A stretch of 64,000 nucleotides of DNA from Mycobacterium attenuatum (GTDB taxonomy: Bacteria; Actinomycetota; Actinomycetes; Mycobacteriales; Mycobacteriaceae): the NCBI RefSeq assembly GCF_900566085.1, contig NZ_UPHT01000150.1, positions 52,217 to 116,216 of the forward strand, read 5' to 3'. Shown here one piece after another: positions 9,505 through 18,630 of the stretch. The translations under genes and the position numbers were made by a program. How positions within the stretch are numbered: position 1 is the stretch's first letter; each line of letters begins with the position of its first letter. The notes under the pieces were generated by a model, which saw only the letters and a list, made by a program, of their open reading frames with translations, searched no databases and had not been told where the DNA came from.

Positions 9505-10703
9505 GGCGCCACCCGGCTCGGGTCCACCACGGAAGTGGTACGGGTCCAGCGGGTGACGACCGCCGCCGAGGGTGAGGCAATCTCGTCGGGGCCGGTGGCG
9601 GGCCGGCCACCGAGCAGCCGGTGCTCGTCGCAGTATTCGTCGTTGTAGATCGTGTCGAAATAGCGGTTGGGGCCGTCGGGGAACACCGCGGCGATCGTCG
9701 TGTCCGACGGCAAGGTGCGCGCGGCCCATCCCGCGACTAGGGCAACCGCCCCGACACTCCAACCACCGCTGGCGTAGTGCGTAGCGGCCAGGTTGCGGCA
9801 GGCCCAGACGGCTTCGGCCGGAGCAACCCAGTGCACCTCGTTGAATGCGGCATAGTCGACGTTGCGCGGGTAGATGCTCGAACCCAGTCCGCGCATCAGC
9901 CTGGTGGAGGCGGGCTGGCCGAAGATCGTCGACCCGATGGTGTCGACACCGATCAACCGCATATCCGGATTGAATTCACGCAATACCCGTGCGACGCCGG
10001 CCGAATGGCCGCCGGTGCCCACCGAGCACACCAGCACGTCGACGTGCCCGAGCTGGGCGGCCAACTCCAGCGCCAGTGGCCGGTACGCGTCGACGTTGTC
10101 GGGGTTGCCGTACTGGTTGGGATTCCAGGCGGCGGGGTCGGCGGCCAGCAACTCGGCAACCCGGTCTTTGCGAGCCTGCTGCCAGCCGCCGACCGGGTGC
10201 GGTTCGGTGACCATGTCGACGCGGGCGCCGTAGGCGGTGAGCATGCGGGCAATGATGGGTTCCAAGCCCGGGTCGGTGACCAACGTCACCGGATGCCGGT
10301 AGGTGTTGCCGGCTAGGGCCAGCCCTAATCCCAGAGTGCCGCTGGTCGATTCGATGATCGTCGCGCCAGGAGCGAGGTCCCCGCGGGCGTGGGCACGTTC
10401 CACCATGTGGATAGCGGGGCGGTCCTTCATGCCGCCCGGGTTGAATCCCTCGAGCTTGGCCCAGAATCCACGATCGGCGCTGCCGACCGGCCCGGCGCTT
10501 CCCGATATCCACAGCACCGGGGTGTTGCCTACCATGGTCCCGGGCTGGCGATTCCGGCGTGGCGCCTGCCGATATCCATCGGGCACCAAGCGGTACGGAT
10601 CCCGGTGCTGTCGCCGTACCGAGGTGAGGTGCGCACGGTTGGCGCGCAGGATGCGCGGGTTGTTCAGCCGCGCGGCAGTTTTCAAGGGCACGTTTATGTT
10701 CAT
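9501..10703 (-). CDS. cysK2: CysK2-like PLP-dependent cysteine synthase
   Basis: 400 residues from ATG 10703. The PLP lysine lies in FNPGGMKDRPA (about residue 93), the substrate loop is ESTSGTLGLG, and the phosphate loop is SVGTGGHSAG. The family is beta-substituted alanine synthases. The M. tuberculosis homologue CysK2 (Rv0848) makes S-sulfocysteine from O-phosphoserine and thiosulfate. The longer open frame above 10703 has no matching family sequence. The gene lies between lpqS and an MFS gene, in the conserved copper-linked block. Confidence 0.92.
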   Translation of the reverse strand: MNINVPLKTAARLNNPRILRANRAHLTSVRRQHRDPYRLVPDGYRQAPRRNRQPGTMVGNTPVLWISGSAGPVGSADRGFWAKLEGFNPGGMKDRPAIHMVERAHARGDLAPGATIIESTSGTLGLGLALAGNTYRHPVTLVTDPGLEPIIARMLTAYGARVDMVTEPHPVGGWQQARKDRVAELLAADPAAWNPNQYGNPDNVDAYRPLALELAAQLGHVDVLVCSVGTGGHSAGVARVLREFNPDMRLIGVDTIGSTIFGQPASTRLMRGLGSSIYPRNVDYAAFNEVHWVAPAEAVWACRNLAATHYASGGWSVGAVALVAGWAARTLPSDTTIAAVFPDGPNRYFDTIYNDEYCDEHRLLGGRPATGPDEIASPSAAVVTRWTRTTSVVDPSRVAP

Positions 10704-10810
10704 GGTGTCGTCGCTTCTGTATCGAGGCCGCCGATGGCGTGCGGCAAGGTGATAAGGGTCAGCAGTCACCGGCCATGGCGTCATTGTCACCAGGGCCTGA
10801 CACTGACCAC

Positions 10811-11209
10811 TCAGCAGCGAGACAGGCAGAACCGAGTCAACAGATCTTGATCGAAGCGGACATCGGCCGGCGGGCTGCGCCCGACGGCCATCACGGCCGG
10901 GATGAGCACCGGCGCGATGCCGGCGATCGCCCCCACCACGGCAGCTTCGAAGGCCGGCGGGTCCGGCCGCGCCAATACCGCGCTGGCCGGTAGCGGAGGG
11001 CACGGAGGTGCCGAATCGTCGGCGAGGTGTGCGTGACCGAGGTTCACCGCAAATTCACCACCGACAGCGGCCGATAGCGCGTGGTTCGGGTGCGCCGCGT
11101 GGCGATCGAACTGCGGCAGCCAGCATTGAGCGGCTACCGCGGACAAGACCACGAACAGGACGGTGGCGACCCGCGCGGACCGCGTCCACACCGCCTGCCG
11201 AAGGTTCAC
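10811..11209 (-). CDS. lpqS: LpqS-like secreted copper-associated protein
   Basis: About 132 residues from GTG 11209; GTG 11191 and 11218 are alternatives. The longer frame to 11266 runs through the operator at 11222-11238 and is unlikely. It has an N-terminal hydrophobic segment (VATVLFVVLSAVAA) followed by Cys-Trp-Leu-Pro; the residue before this cysteine is Gln, so the lipobox is not canonical. A His-containing stretch follows, and it ends LLTRFCLSRC. In M. tuberculosis, lpqS belongs to the copper-responsive RicR regulon. The operator and the divergent mmcO support the same role here. Confidence 0.78.
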   Translation of the reverse strand: MNLRQAVWTRSARVATVLFVVLSAVAAQCWLPQFDRHAAHPNHALSAAVGGEFAVNLGHAHLADDSAPPCPPLPASAVLARPDPPAFEAAVVGAIAGIAPVLIPAVMAVGRSPPADVRFDQDLLTRFCLSRC

Positions 11210-11221
11210 GCCGATCACTGT

Positions 11222-11238
11222 ATACCCCCATCGGGTAT
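11222..11238. promoter_or_regulatory. Putative RicR copper-responsive operator
   Basis: A perfect inverted repeat ATACCC-N5-GGGTAT (spacer CCATC) lies in the divergent lpqS/mmcO intergenic region. CsoR-family repressors such as RicR bind GC-centred dyads of this type, and both flanking genes are RicR targets in M. tuberculosis. Release on Cu(I) binding would turn on both genes. Confidence 0.8.
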
Positions 11239-11330
11239 GTAGTAAAGTGCGCATTGCGGCTTGCATGACAGTCGATGTCCTAGCAGGGTAGGAGCGCGGG
11301 CCCCAATCAACGCCAGACGAGGAGCTGTGA

Positions 11331-12947
11331 ATGCCGGTACTGCCAACGAGCGGTCATCCCCTGGGCGGAGTGCAGCTCAGCAGGCGCGGCTTTATCGGCG
11401 CCGGCATCGCCGGCGGGCTGGCGCTGGCGGGTTGCGGCCACTCACAATCACACTCAGCGGGCGAGACCGCCATGACCGACGCAATCGACGCGGCCGAGCG
11501 GGCACGCCCACACAGCGGACGAACCGTTGCCGTCAGCCTGACCCCGCAGCAGGTGGACATCGACCTCGGCGGGCCGATCGCCCGTACGCTGGCCTACGGC
11601 AACACCGTCCCGGGCCCGCTGATCCGGGCCGCCGTGGGCGATGAGCTTGTCGTCGCGGTGACCAATCGGCTCGACCATCCCACCTCGGTGCACTGGCACG
11701 GCATCGCACTGCGCAACGACATGGACGGCGTCGCGCCCGCCACCCCCAACATCGAGGCCGGCCACGACTTCACCTACCGGTTCTCGGTTCCCGATCCCGG
11801 CACCTACTGGGCGCATCCGCACGTCGGCCTCGAAGAGGACATGGGGCTTTATCTACCGGTCATCATCGACGACCCGACCGAGCCAGGGCGCTACGACGCG
11901 GAATGGATTGTCGTGCTTGACGATTGGACCGACGGCGTCGGCAAGAGTCCGCAACAGATCTACGACGCCCTGGTCGACCCGAACAAGCCCACCACCCCGC
12001 CGAGCACGACCCCGCCAACCACGACAAATACGACGAGCACGACAAGTACCACAAGTACGACGACCACCCCCGAGACCACGCCGTCGTCCCCGATGCCCGG
12101 TATGCCCGGCATGCCCGACGGCGATGTGACCACCAGCGACTTGCTCGGCGGCGACGCCGGCGACGTCGCCTACCCCTACTACCTGATCAACGGCCGCATC
12201 CCAGCGGCCCCCACGACCTTCAACGCCAAACCGGGACAGCGAATCCGCATCCGGATCATCAATGCCGCCGCCGACACCGCGTTCCGTGTCGCGTTGGCAG
12301 GACATTCGATGACGGTGACCCACACCGACGGTTACCCGGTACTGCCGACACCGGTCGACGCGCTGCTGATCGGTATGGGCGAACGTTACGACGTCATCGT
12401 GACGGCGGCATCCGGCGTCTTCCCGCTTGTCGCGCTGGCCGAAGGCAAGAACGCCGTGGCCCGCTCGCTGCTGTCCACCGCCGCGGGCAGCGCGCCGGAC
12501 CCGCAGTTCCGCCCGGCGGAGCTCAACAAGAGGGTGGGCACCATCGAGATGTTCACCGCCACAACGTCGGCCAATCTGGGCCGGCCCGAACCCGGCCTCG
12601 AACTTCCCGTCGTATTGGGCGGCACCATGGCCAAATATGACTGGACGATCAACGGCGAGCCCTACAGCAGAACCAAGCCGCTGCACGTACACCAGGGCCA
12701 GCACCAACTTCTGGTGTTCGACAACACCACCATGATGTGGCACCCCATGCACCTGCATGGCCACACCTATCAGATCATCAAGGCCGACGGTTCCCTCGGC
12801 GCGCGCAAGGACACCGTGATCGTCCTGCCCAAACAAAAGGTCCAGGCGGTGCTCGTGGCCGACAATCCGGGGACGTGGGTGATGCACTGCCACAACATGT
12901 ATCACCTGGCCGCCGGCATGATGACGCGCCTGGACTACGTCTTCTGA
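11331..12947 (+). CDS. mmcO: Multicopper oxidase MmcO, Tat-exported lipoprotein
   Basis: 538 residues. The ATG is preceded by GAGGAG. A twin-arginine signal (SRRGFIGAG) leads to a lipobox LAGC (Cys35). Copper ligands: HWHG (121-124), HPH (162-164), HPMHLHGH and HCHNMYHLAAGM near the C-terminus. A Thr/Ser/Pro-rich linker (about 220-263) separates the cupredoxin domains. It oxidises Cu(I) at the cell envelope and protects against copper in M. tuberculosis (Rv0846c). It is divergent from lpqS across the RicR-like site. The Met-Pro-Gly run (PMPGMPGMP) after the linker may also bind copper. Confidence 0.95.
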   Translation: MPVLPTSGHPLGGVQLSRRGFIGAGIAGGLALAGCGHSQSHSAGETAMTDAIDAAERARPHSGRTVAVSLTPQQVDIDLGGPIARTLAYGNTVPGPLIRAAVGDELVVAVTNRLDHPTSVHWHGIALRNDMDGVAPATPNIEAGHDFTYRFSVPDPGTYWAHPHVGLEEDMGLYLPVIIDDPTEPGRYDAEWIVVLDDWTDGVGKSPQQIYDALVDPNKPTTPPSTTPPTTTNTTSTTSTTSTTTTPETTPSSPMPGMPGMPDGDVTTSDLLGGDAGDVAYPYYLINGRIPAAPTTFNAKPGQRIRIRIINAAADTAFRVALAGHSMTVTHTDGYPVLPTPVDALLIGMGERYDVIVTAASGVFPLVALAEGKNAVARSLLSTAAGSAPDPQFRPAELNKRVGTIEMFTATTSANLGRPEPGLELPVVLGGTMAKYDWTINGEPYSRTKPLHVHQGQHQLLVFDNTTMMWHPMHLHGHTYQIIKADGSLGARKDTVIVLPKQKVQAVLVADNPGTWVMHCHNMYHLAAGMMTRLDYVF

Positions 12948-13762
12948 CGGCTGAAGAAGTCCAGCAGCAGTTGGTTGACGGTCGTGGGCTGCTCGATCTG
13001 CGGACAGTGACCCGCGTCGTTGATCACCACCGAACGTCCGCCCCGGATCTGTGTGGCCATCTCCGCGGCCCACCCGCCGGGCAGGAGTTTGTCGTTGCGA
13101 CCTTCGACGACGAGTGTGGGCACCGCGATGCGCTCATACCGACGCACACTCGACGGGTTTGCGGCCAGCTCAACACCGGGACGGCGAAAACGCGCTGCGG
13201 CCACCGCCTCCCACGCTCCCGGAGCGATGCTCGACTCGTAGCGGCGCCGCACATAGTCCGCGTCGTTCGGATAGCGGGCGTCGTGAAACAGCGCCGTCAC
13301 GATACGGCGCATCCCGTCCAGCGTGGCGTCATAGCGCTGCAGCGCCTCGAAGTGGCGGTTCTGCTGAATCTCTCCCCCACCGCAGATGATCGCCATGGAG
13401 CAGATCGGCAGCTGCGGCGCCTCCGACGTCGCGTCGGTCAGCAGCATGATGGCGCCCATCGAATTGCCGGCGAAATGCGCGGATTCCACACCGAGAAGAT
13501 CGCAGAACCGCGCCAGATGCCGAATGCGCATTCCGCGGCCGTCGACGAAATCCACCACCTTGGCCGACTCCCCGAACCCGAGCAGGTCGGGCGCCAGCAC
13601 CCGGTAGCGCGCTGCCAACGCGACAAGGTTTTGCTCCCAACCGAATTCGGCGCTCGCGCCGAATTCGCCGCCGTGCAGCAGCACCACCGGGTCGCCCGCG
13701 CCTGCCTCCAGATAACTGGTGTCCAGACCGTCGACCAGGGCAATTCGGCGGGATGTGTGCAT
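12935..13762 (-). CDS. Alpha/beta hydrolase (MhpC/HsaD-like)
   Basis: 275 residues from ATG 13762. The preceding gene's stop overlaps it (TGATG). The oxyanion region is LLHGGEF, the nucleophile elbow GNSMG, the acid near VVEGRNDKLLPG and the histidine in DAGHCPQIE. This resembles C-C bond hydrolases acting on meta-cleavage products, though ester or lactone hydrolysis is also possible. It is the last gene of the eight-gene aromatic operon and the second hydrolase in it. It overlaps the 3' end of mmcO by 13 bp, tail to tail. Confidence 0.88.
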   Translation of the reverse strand: MHTSRRIALVDGLDTSYLEAGAGDPVVLLHGGEFGASAEFGWEQNLVALAARYRVLAPDLLGFGESAKVVDFVDGRGMRIRHLARFCDLLGVESAHFAGNSMGAIMLLTDATSEAPQLPICSMAIICGGGEIQQNRHFEALQRYDATLDGMRRIVTALFHDARYPNDADYVRRRYESSIAPGAWEAVAAARFRRPGVELAANPSSVRRYERIAVPTLVVEGRNDKLLPGGWAAEMATQIRGGRSVVINDAGHCPQIEQPTTVNQLLLDFFSRQKT

Positions 13763-14751
13763 CACTTGATCGCGATGGGGTTCACCGGCGAGCCCACGGC
13801 GCCAACGAATCTCAACGGCGGCGCGATCAGCTGGAACTCGTAGACCCCGTCGGTGGCGCAGTCGGCCGCCAGGGCCGTGAGGTCCCAGTATTCGCCCAGC
13901 ATCAGTCCCATGTCACGCAAGCACAGCAGATGAAATGGCAAGAACAGGCCCTCGACCCCGGAAACCGGGTCCTCCACCTGAAGGTTGTCGGCGGCCACCG
14001 CGGCGATCTCGTGATCGTGCAGCCACTGGGCGCAGCGCCAGTCCAGCCCGGAGTACCGCTCGGTCTTGTTGCCGGTCATCAGAAACCTTGCCCACCAACC
14101 GGTTCGGATCAGCACGATATCACCGCGGCCGACGGTGACACCTTGGGCACGAACGACGTTCTCCAGCTCTTCGGGGGTGATCGGGTTCCCATGTTCGAGA
14201 AAGACTTCCGCGCCGCGATGCCGTACCAGGTCCAGCAGCACGCCCCGAGAGGTGATGCCCTTGGTGTCGACCTTGTCGATACCGCAGTGGTAGGCACCCA
14301 GGCTGGTCACCGATCCGGCCGGGAAGCCGTTGTAGAGCTGGTCGTCGTAGTAGACGTGCGCCAGCGCATCCCACTGGGTGGCTGCCTGTAACGGCATGAT
14401 GACCATGTCGTCGTTGAATCGGAACGGATTGTCGACCAGGTACTTGCCCATCTGCTCGGCCGTCGGGTTCTGAGCCCAGCCCGGACCGTACTGGCCCAGC
14501 GTGTTCGCATCACCGCCGTCCACGGTCATCAGGTGTATGGGGTTGTGCCGGAACCCGAAAGCGCCCTGCGGACCGGACGACCCGAAGTCCACGCCGAGCG
14601 GAAACACTTTTCCGTGCCGGACCAGGCTGGCGGCGTGCCGGACGGTGTCGGCGGTGATGAAGTTCAGGGTGCCGAGTTCGTCCCCGTCACCCCACCGGCC
14701 CCAGTTGCTGAGATCGGCGGCTACCCGCCTGAATTCGGCTAGGCCGGCCAT
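13762..14751 (-). CDS. Cyclase-family (kynurenine formamidase-like) metal hydrolase
   Basis: 329 residues from ATG 14751, which overlaps the end of the SDR gene by 13 bp. The metal-binding motif of PF04199 appears as ATQWDALAHV (family HxGTHxDxxxH; the first positions differ). Other family blocks are GVLLDLVRHRG and DIVLIRTGWW. Family members hydrolyse amides or cyclic compounds, for example formylkynurenine. In this operon it could open a lactone or ring product. The substrate is unknown. Confidence 0.85.
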   Translation of the reverse strand: MAGLAEFRRVAADLSNWGRWGDGDELGTLNFITADTVRHAASLVRHGKVFPLGVDFGSSGPQGAFGFRHNPIHLMTVDGGDANTLGQYGPGWAQNPTAEQMGKYLVDNPFRFNDDMVIMPLQAATQWDALAHVYYDDQLYNGFPAGSVTSLGAYHCGIDKVDTKGITSRGVLLDLVRHRGAEVFLEHGNPITPEELENVVRAQGVTVGRGDIVLIRTGWWARFLMTGNKTERYSGLDWRCAQWLHDHEIAAVAADNLQVEDPVSGVEGLFLPFHLLCLRDMGLMLGEYWDLTALAADCATDGVYEFQLIAPPLRFVGAVGSPVNPIAIK

Positions 14752-15566
14752 GACGCCCGTCCCTTCTGCAGGTCCCTGGCGATTGCGGCGCCCAGGTTTC
14801 CGCCGTCCACCCACACCACCTGGCCCGAAATATAGCTGGCGGCAGCGCTGTTCAAGAACAGCAGCACCGCGGCCTGTTCGGCCGGATCGGCGACCCGCCC
14901 CAGCGGCTTGGCGATGTCGTCGAGCAATTGCGGGCCGTAGGCATGCCTCAGCTGATCGAGGATGGGTGTTTCGGTCACGCCGGGTCCGGTGCAGTTGATG
15001 CGGATGCCGCGCGCAGCGAGCTCGGCTGTGCGGCGCATGGTGTAGAGAATGACTGCCTCCTTGGATAATTGGTAGCCGCTGCCCATCGCGTCGGGATGGC
15101 GCCGGCACCATTCGATTCCTTCGGGCATCGTCGTGGTATCCAGCAGCGGTGCCACCGTCCCCAGATGTTCCCGGTAGTTTGCCGCAGCTAGTGATGACAC
15201 GCTGACAATCGACGAACCCGCGGGCATCAACGGGTTCAGCGCATCGGTGAGATGGCGCAGCCCTAGAAAATTGATGGTGACGACCAGGAGCGGGTCACCG
15301 ATCCCCGAGGAGACGCCGGCGACGTTGAACAGCGTGTCGACCTGGTCGCCTACGGCCGCAACAGCCCGATCGATCGAACTCGGATCGGCGAGGTCAGTCT
15401 GGTGAAAGTCGTTGAGCTCGTAGGCTGGCCGTCGCCTGTCCAATCCCACCACGTGCGCGCCCAACTCGCTGAGTTGATGCACGAGCTGCGCACCGATGCC
15501 CGTGGCGCATCCGCTCACCAGCGCGAGGCGGCCGTCGTAACGCCATAGGTCATCGATCCGGCCCAA
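14739..15566 (-). CDS. Short-chain dehydrogenase/reductase in the aromatic operon
   Basis: 275 residues. NAD(P) motif GCATGIG, structural NVAG (LFNVAGVSS), catalytic Ser in SVSSLAAANY and YQLSK. The C-terminus has the normal WVDGGN ending. The long insert before YQLSK, rich in TTTMPEGIEW, resembles 3-alpha-hydroxysteroid dehydrogenase-type SDRs; this is an impression only. It is sandwiched between the luciferase-like gene and the cyclase gene, and overlaps the latter. Confidence 0.9.
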   Translation of the reverse strand: MGRIDDLWRYDGRLALVSGCATGIGAQLVHQLSELGAHVVGLDRRRPAYELNDFHQTDLADPSSIDRAVAAVGDQVDTLFNVAGVSSGIGDPLLVVTINFLGLRHLTDALNPLMPAGSSIVSVSSLAAANYREHLGTVAPLLDTTTMPEGIEWCRRHPDAMGSGYQLSKEAVILYTMRRTAELAARGIRINCTGPGVTETPILDQLRHAYGPQLLDDIAKPLGRVADPAEQAAVLLFLNSAAASYISGQVVWVDGGNLGAAIARDLQKGRASWPA

Positions 15567-15586
15567 CGTCTAACCAGCTTCCGGTG

Positions 15587-16897
15587 TCACTGACACTGCT
15601 CCTTCGCGCGGCGCGCCGCCATGACGCGGCCCTCGTTGATCTCGGCCATGGCTTCGGGAATCTCGCTGGCAGTGAATTTACCGCCGCGTCCGGTGGGTAG
15701 GCCGCCGAACGAGTAGGTTTCGTCGAACGGGGGTGCGCCAAAGGGTCGTGTTTGCGGCCGGCGAGCCTCGATTCGCTCGATGACGGGAGCCAGCCTGGCG
15801 GCCTTATCGGCGACCGCCTTGGCGTCGCGCTCGATGAATTCCGGCAGCACTTCGGCGCCCATGATGGCGATGGACTCCATGGTGCCCTCGTGACTGCGCG
15901 GGTTGAGCAGCAGGATGATCTCGTCCACGCCGCTCTCCTCGTAGCCGCGCAGGAACTCGCGCACGGTGCCCGGCGAGCCGATGGCGCCGCGTCCCGGCCC
16001 GTACGCCAGCATCGGATCCTTCTGCACCTCTTCGAGATACCGGTTCCACACACCCGTCCGCCCGGGCGTGTGCACACCGGTCATGTAGTAGTGCATGATT
16101 CCGAACGAGAAGAACCCGCCGCCCTGTCCGAGGCGCCGCAGCGCCTCGTCGTCGGTCCGGGCGACCATCATCGACAGGTCACCGCCGATGGCCAGGATGT
16201 TCGGGTTGATCCGTGGGGTCGCCGGGACGCCGTTCTCCTCGAATTCCTTGTAGTAGCCGTTCACCCGCTCGGACAGCGGACCCGGACCGGTGTAGGCGAA
16301 GCTCAATGCGCCGATGCACTTCTGGGCGGCCATCTGGACGCTGGCGGGCCGGGTGCAGGCGACCCATACCGGCGGGTGCGGCTTCTGCATCGGCTTGGGA
16401 ATGACGTTGCGGGCCGGCATCTGGATGTGCTCACCCGCGAAGCCCGAGAACGGTTCCTCGATCATGCAGCGAATCGCGACTTCCAGCGCCTCCTCCCATT
16501 GAGCCCGCTTGTCGGCGGGATCGATATTGAACCCCCCGAGTTCGCCCACCGAGGATGATTCGCCGGTGCCGAACTCGACCCGCCCGTTGGACAGCAGGTC
16601 CAGCGTGGCAATGCGTTCGGCCACCCGCGCCGGATGGTTGACCGCGGGCGGCAGGTGCATGATGCCGAATCCCAACCGGATGTTCTCGGTCCGCTGGCTA
16701 GCCGCGGCCAGGAATATTTCCGGTGCGGTGGAATGACAGTATTCCTCGAGGAAGTGGTGCTCGGTGAGCCACACGGTGGAGAACCCGGCCTTGTCGGCGG
16801 CCTCGACCTCGTCGAGGCAGTCCTGCAGCAGCATGTGTTCGTCATCGGCGTTCCAGGACCGCGGCAGCGCGAATTCGTAGAACAGCGAGATTTTCAC
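15587..16897 (-). CDS. Luciferase-like (LLM) flavin monooxygenase
   Basis: 436 residues. The N-terminus MKISLFYEFALPRSW and the block VWLTEHHFLEEYCHSTAPEIFLAA are typical of bacterial-luciferase-type enzymes, as are RLGFGIMHLPPAVNHPARVAERIATLDLLSNGR-like segments. These enzymes use reduced FMN (or F420) for oxygen insertion or dehydrogenation. The start lies 3 bp after the end of the KstD-like gene, so it is co-transcribed. It could supply hydroxylation or Baeyer-Villiger chemistry to the pathway. Confidence 0.9.
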   Translation of the reverse strand: MKISLFYEFALPRSWNADDEHMLLQDCLDEVEAADKAGFSTVWLTEHHFLEEYCHSTAPEIFLAAASQRTENIRLGFGIMHLPPAVNHPARVAERIATLDLLSNGRVEFGTGESSSVGELGGFNIDPADKRAQWEEALEVAIRCMIEEPFSGFAGEHIQMPARNVIPKPMQKPHPPVWVACTRPASVQMAAQKCIGALSFAYTGPGPLSERVNGYYKEFEENGVPATPRINPNILAIGGDLSMMVARTDDEALRRLGQGGGFFSFGIMHYYMTGVHTPGRTGVWNRYLEEVQKDPMLAYGPGRGAIGSPGTVREFLRGYEESGVDEIILLLNPRSHEGTMESIAIMGAEVLPEFIERDAKAVADKAARLAPVIERIEARRPQTRPFGAPPFDETYSFGGLPTGRGGKFTASEIPEAMAEINEGRVMAARRAKEQCQ

Positions 16898-16899
16898 GG

Positions 16900-18630
16900 T
16901 TACCTCCTATGAGCATTACGTGCTTGTGTCACAGCGTGTTTCGCTGCGACATAGCTAAAGGTCATGGCGGGTCCGATGGTTGCCCCTGCGCCGGCATAGC
17001 TGCGGCCCATCATGGGCGCGGAGGTGTTGCCCACCGCGTAGAGTCCACGCACCACGGTGTCGTCGCAGCGCAGGACCCGTGCCTGTTCGTCGGTGCGCAG
17101 GCCTCCCGACGTGCCGAGGTCGCCCAGCACGATGCGGAACGCGTAGTAGGGCGGATCGCCCAAGGGATACAGGTTGGGGTTGGGTAGTGTCGGGTCGCCG
17201 TAGTAGTTGTCGTAGGCGCTGTCGCCGCGGTTGAAGTCGTTGTCGTGTCCCCTGCGGGCAAGCTCGTTGAAACGCGTTGCCGTTGATTGGAGTCGGGCCG
17301 GCGCAACGCCGATCTGGGCGGCCAGCTCTTCCCACGTCTGCCCTGCTTTGACGACGCCGGACTGCAGCCAGGCCGCGGGCACCTTGCGCCCGGTGGGCAC
17401 CGGCGCGCCGGGAATCTTCGGTATCGGCAGATGCCCGGCGATGACGTATCGATTCCAGGACCGGTGATCGGTGATCAGCCAACACGGGATGTGGGTGACC
17501 CCGGACTTCTGGCCCTCGATCATGGCGTGGCCGAAATCCATGTAGGGTGCGGCCTCGTTGATGAAGCGCCTGCCGTCTCCGTTGACGATGAATTGCGCGG
17601 GCATCATCCGCTCGTTGAGCATGAATTGCATTCGGCCGTCGGGCCATTGAATAGCCGGAAACCACCATGCCTCGTCCAGCAGCTCGGTGGCCGCGCCGAT
17701 CCGCTGGCCGGCACGGATCCCGTCGCCGGTGGCCGCGGGATTGCCGAAGCTCCAATCCTGGTCCACGATCGGCTGCTGTTCCTTGCGCCACGCCAGGTCG
17801 TGGTCGAAGCCGCCGCTAGCCAGGATCACTCCGTGTCGCGCGCCGATCCGTGTCGGCGCGTCCGACCTGTTCACCAGCGCACCGATCACCGATCCTTCGG
17901 CGTCGGTGAGCAACTCGACCATCGGCGAGTCCAGCCACAACGGTATGCCGCACTCTTTCATCGCCAGTCGCAACCGTGCCGCCAGTGACTGGCCGATCGC
18001 CGCCATCCGCTCACCGAATACCCGCGCCCTGACCATGCGGGCAATCAGCCTCAGCAGCAACGTCTTTCCGCTCCACGACTGGTGGATCCGATAGAACGCA
18101 CGTAACTCGTTTGGCCCCAGCCAGATTCCCTTCGGCGTCAGCGCCAGCGGCCGTAACAGCTTCTCCTCGTCGTCACCCAATGAGCGCAGATCGATGGGCG
18201 GCACGTTGATGGTGCTGCCCAGTTCGGAGCCGCCGGGCAGATTTGGATAGTAGTCGGCATAGCCGGGCTTCCAGACGAATTCCAGCCACGGCGAGAGCCC
18301 TTCCAGGAACTCCAGCATCCGTGGGGCCGATTCGACGTATTGCCGGATCCGTGCCGGACTTACCAGACCGCCGGTGACCCGGCGCAGGTACTCGATGACA
18401 TCGGCGGGTGCCGGGGCATAGCCCGCTCTGCGCTGCGCCGGCGCGCCGGGTACCCAGATGCCGCCGCCGGACAAGGCGGTGGAACCACCGAAGTATGCGG
18501 ACTTTTCCACCACCAGCGTCTGCAGACCGGCGGCGTCGGCTACCAGCGCGGCCGTCATTCCGCCGGCGCCGGAGCCGACCACCAGCACGTCGACGACCTG
18601 GTCGAACGCTTCGATGCCGGTGAAAGTCAT
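16900..18630 (-). CDS. KstD-like FAD-dependent dehydrogenase
   Basis: 576 residues. The FAD-binding GxGxxG motif is VVGSGAGGMTAALVADAAG near residue 16, followed by the KstD-type GGSTALSGGGIW. The C-terminal block PPYYAFRIVLGDLGTSGGL matches the active-site Tyr...Gly segment of 3-ketosteroid dehydrogenases. Such enzymes desaturate a ring next to a ketone. The start overlaps the end of the mhpB homologue by 4 bp. In this operon it may aromatise a cyclohexenone-type substrate before hydroxylation and ring cleavage, which is an inference. Confidence 0.9.
   Translation of the reverse strand: MTFTGIEAFDQVVDVLVVGSGAGGMTAALVADAAGLQTLVVEKSAYFGGSTALSGGGIWVPGAPAQRRAGYAPAPADVIEYLRRVTGGLVSPARIRQYVESAPRMLEFLEGLSPWLEFVWKPGYADYYPNLPGGSELGSTINVPPIDLRSLGDDEEKLLRPLALTPKGIWLGPNELRAFYRIHQSWSGKTLLLRLIARMVRARVFGERMAAIGQSLAARLRLAMKECGIPLWLDSPMVELLTDAEGSVIGALVNRSDAPTRIGARHGVILASGGFDHDLAWRKEQQPIVDQDWSFGNPAATGDGIRAGQRIGAATELLDEAWWFPAIQWPDGRMQFMLNERMMPAQFIVNGDGRRFINEAAPYMDFGHAMIEGQKSGVTHIPCWLITDHRSWNRYVIAGHLPIPKIPGAPVPTGRKVPAAWLQSGVVKAGQTWEELAAQIGVAPARLQSTATRFNELARRGHDNDFNRGDSAYDNYYGDPTLPNPNLYPLGDPPYYAFRIVLGDLGTSGGLRTDEQARVLRCDDTVVRGLYAVGNTSAPMMGRSYAGAGATIGPAMTFSYVAAKHAVTQARNAHRR

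Noticed and set aside
11853..13073. Minus-strand ORF of 406 codons across mmcO
   Set aside because: mmcO on the other strand has complete copper motifs; the shadow has none.
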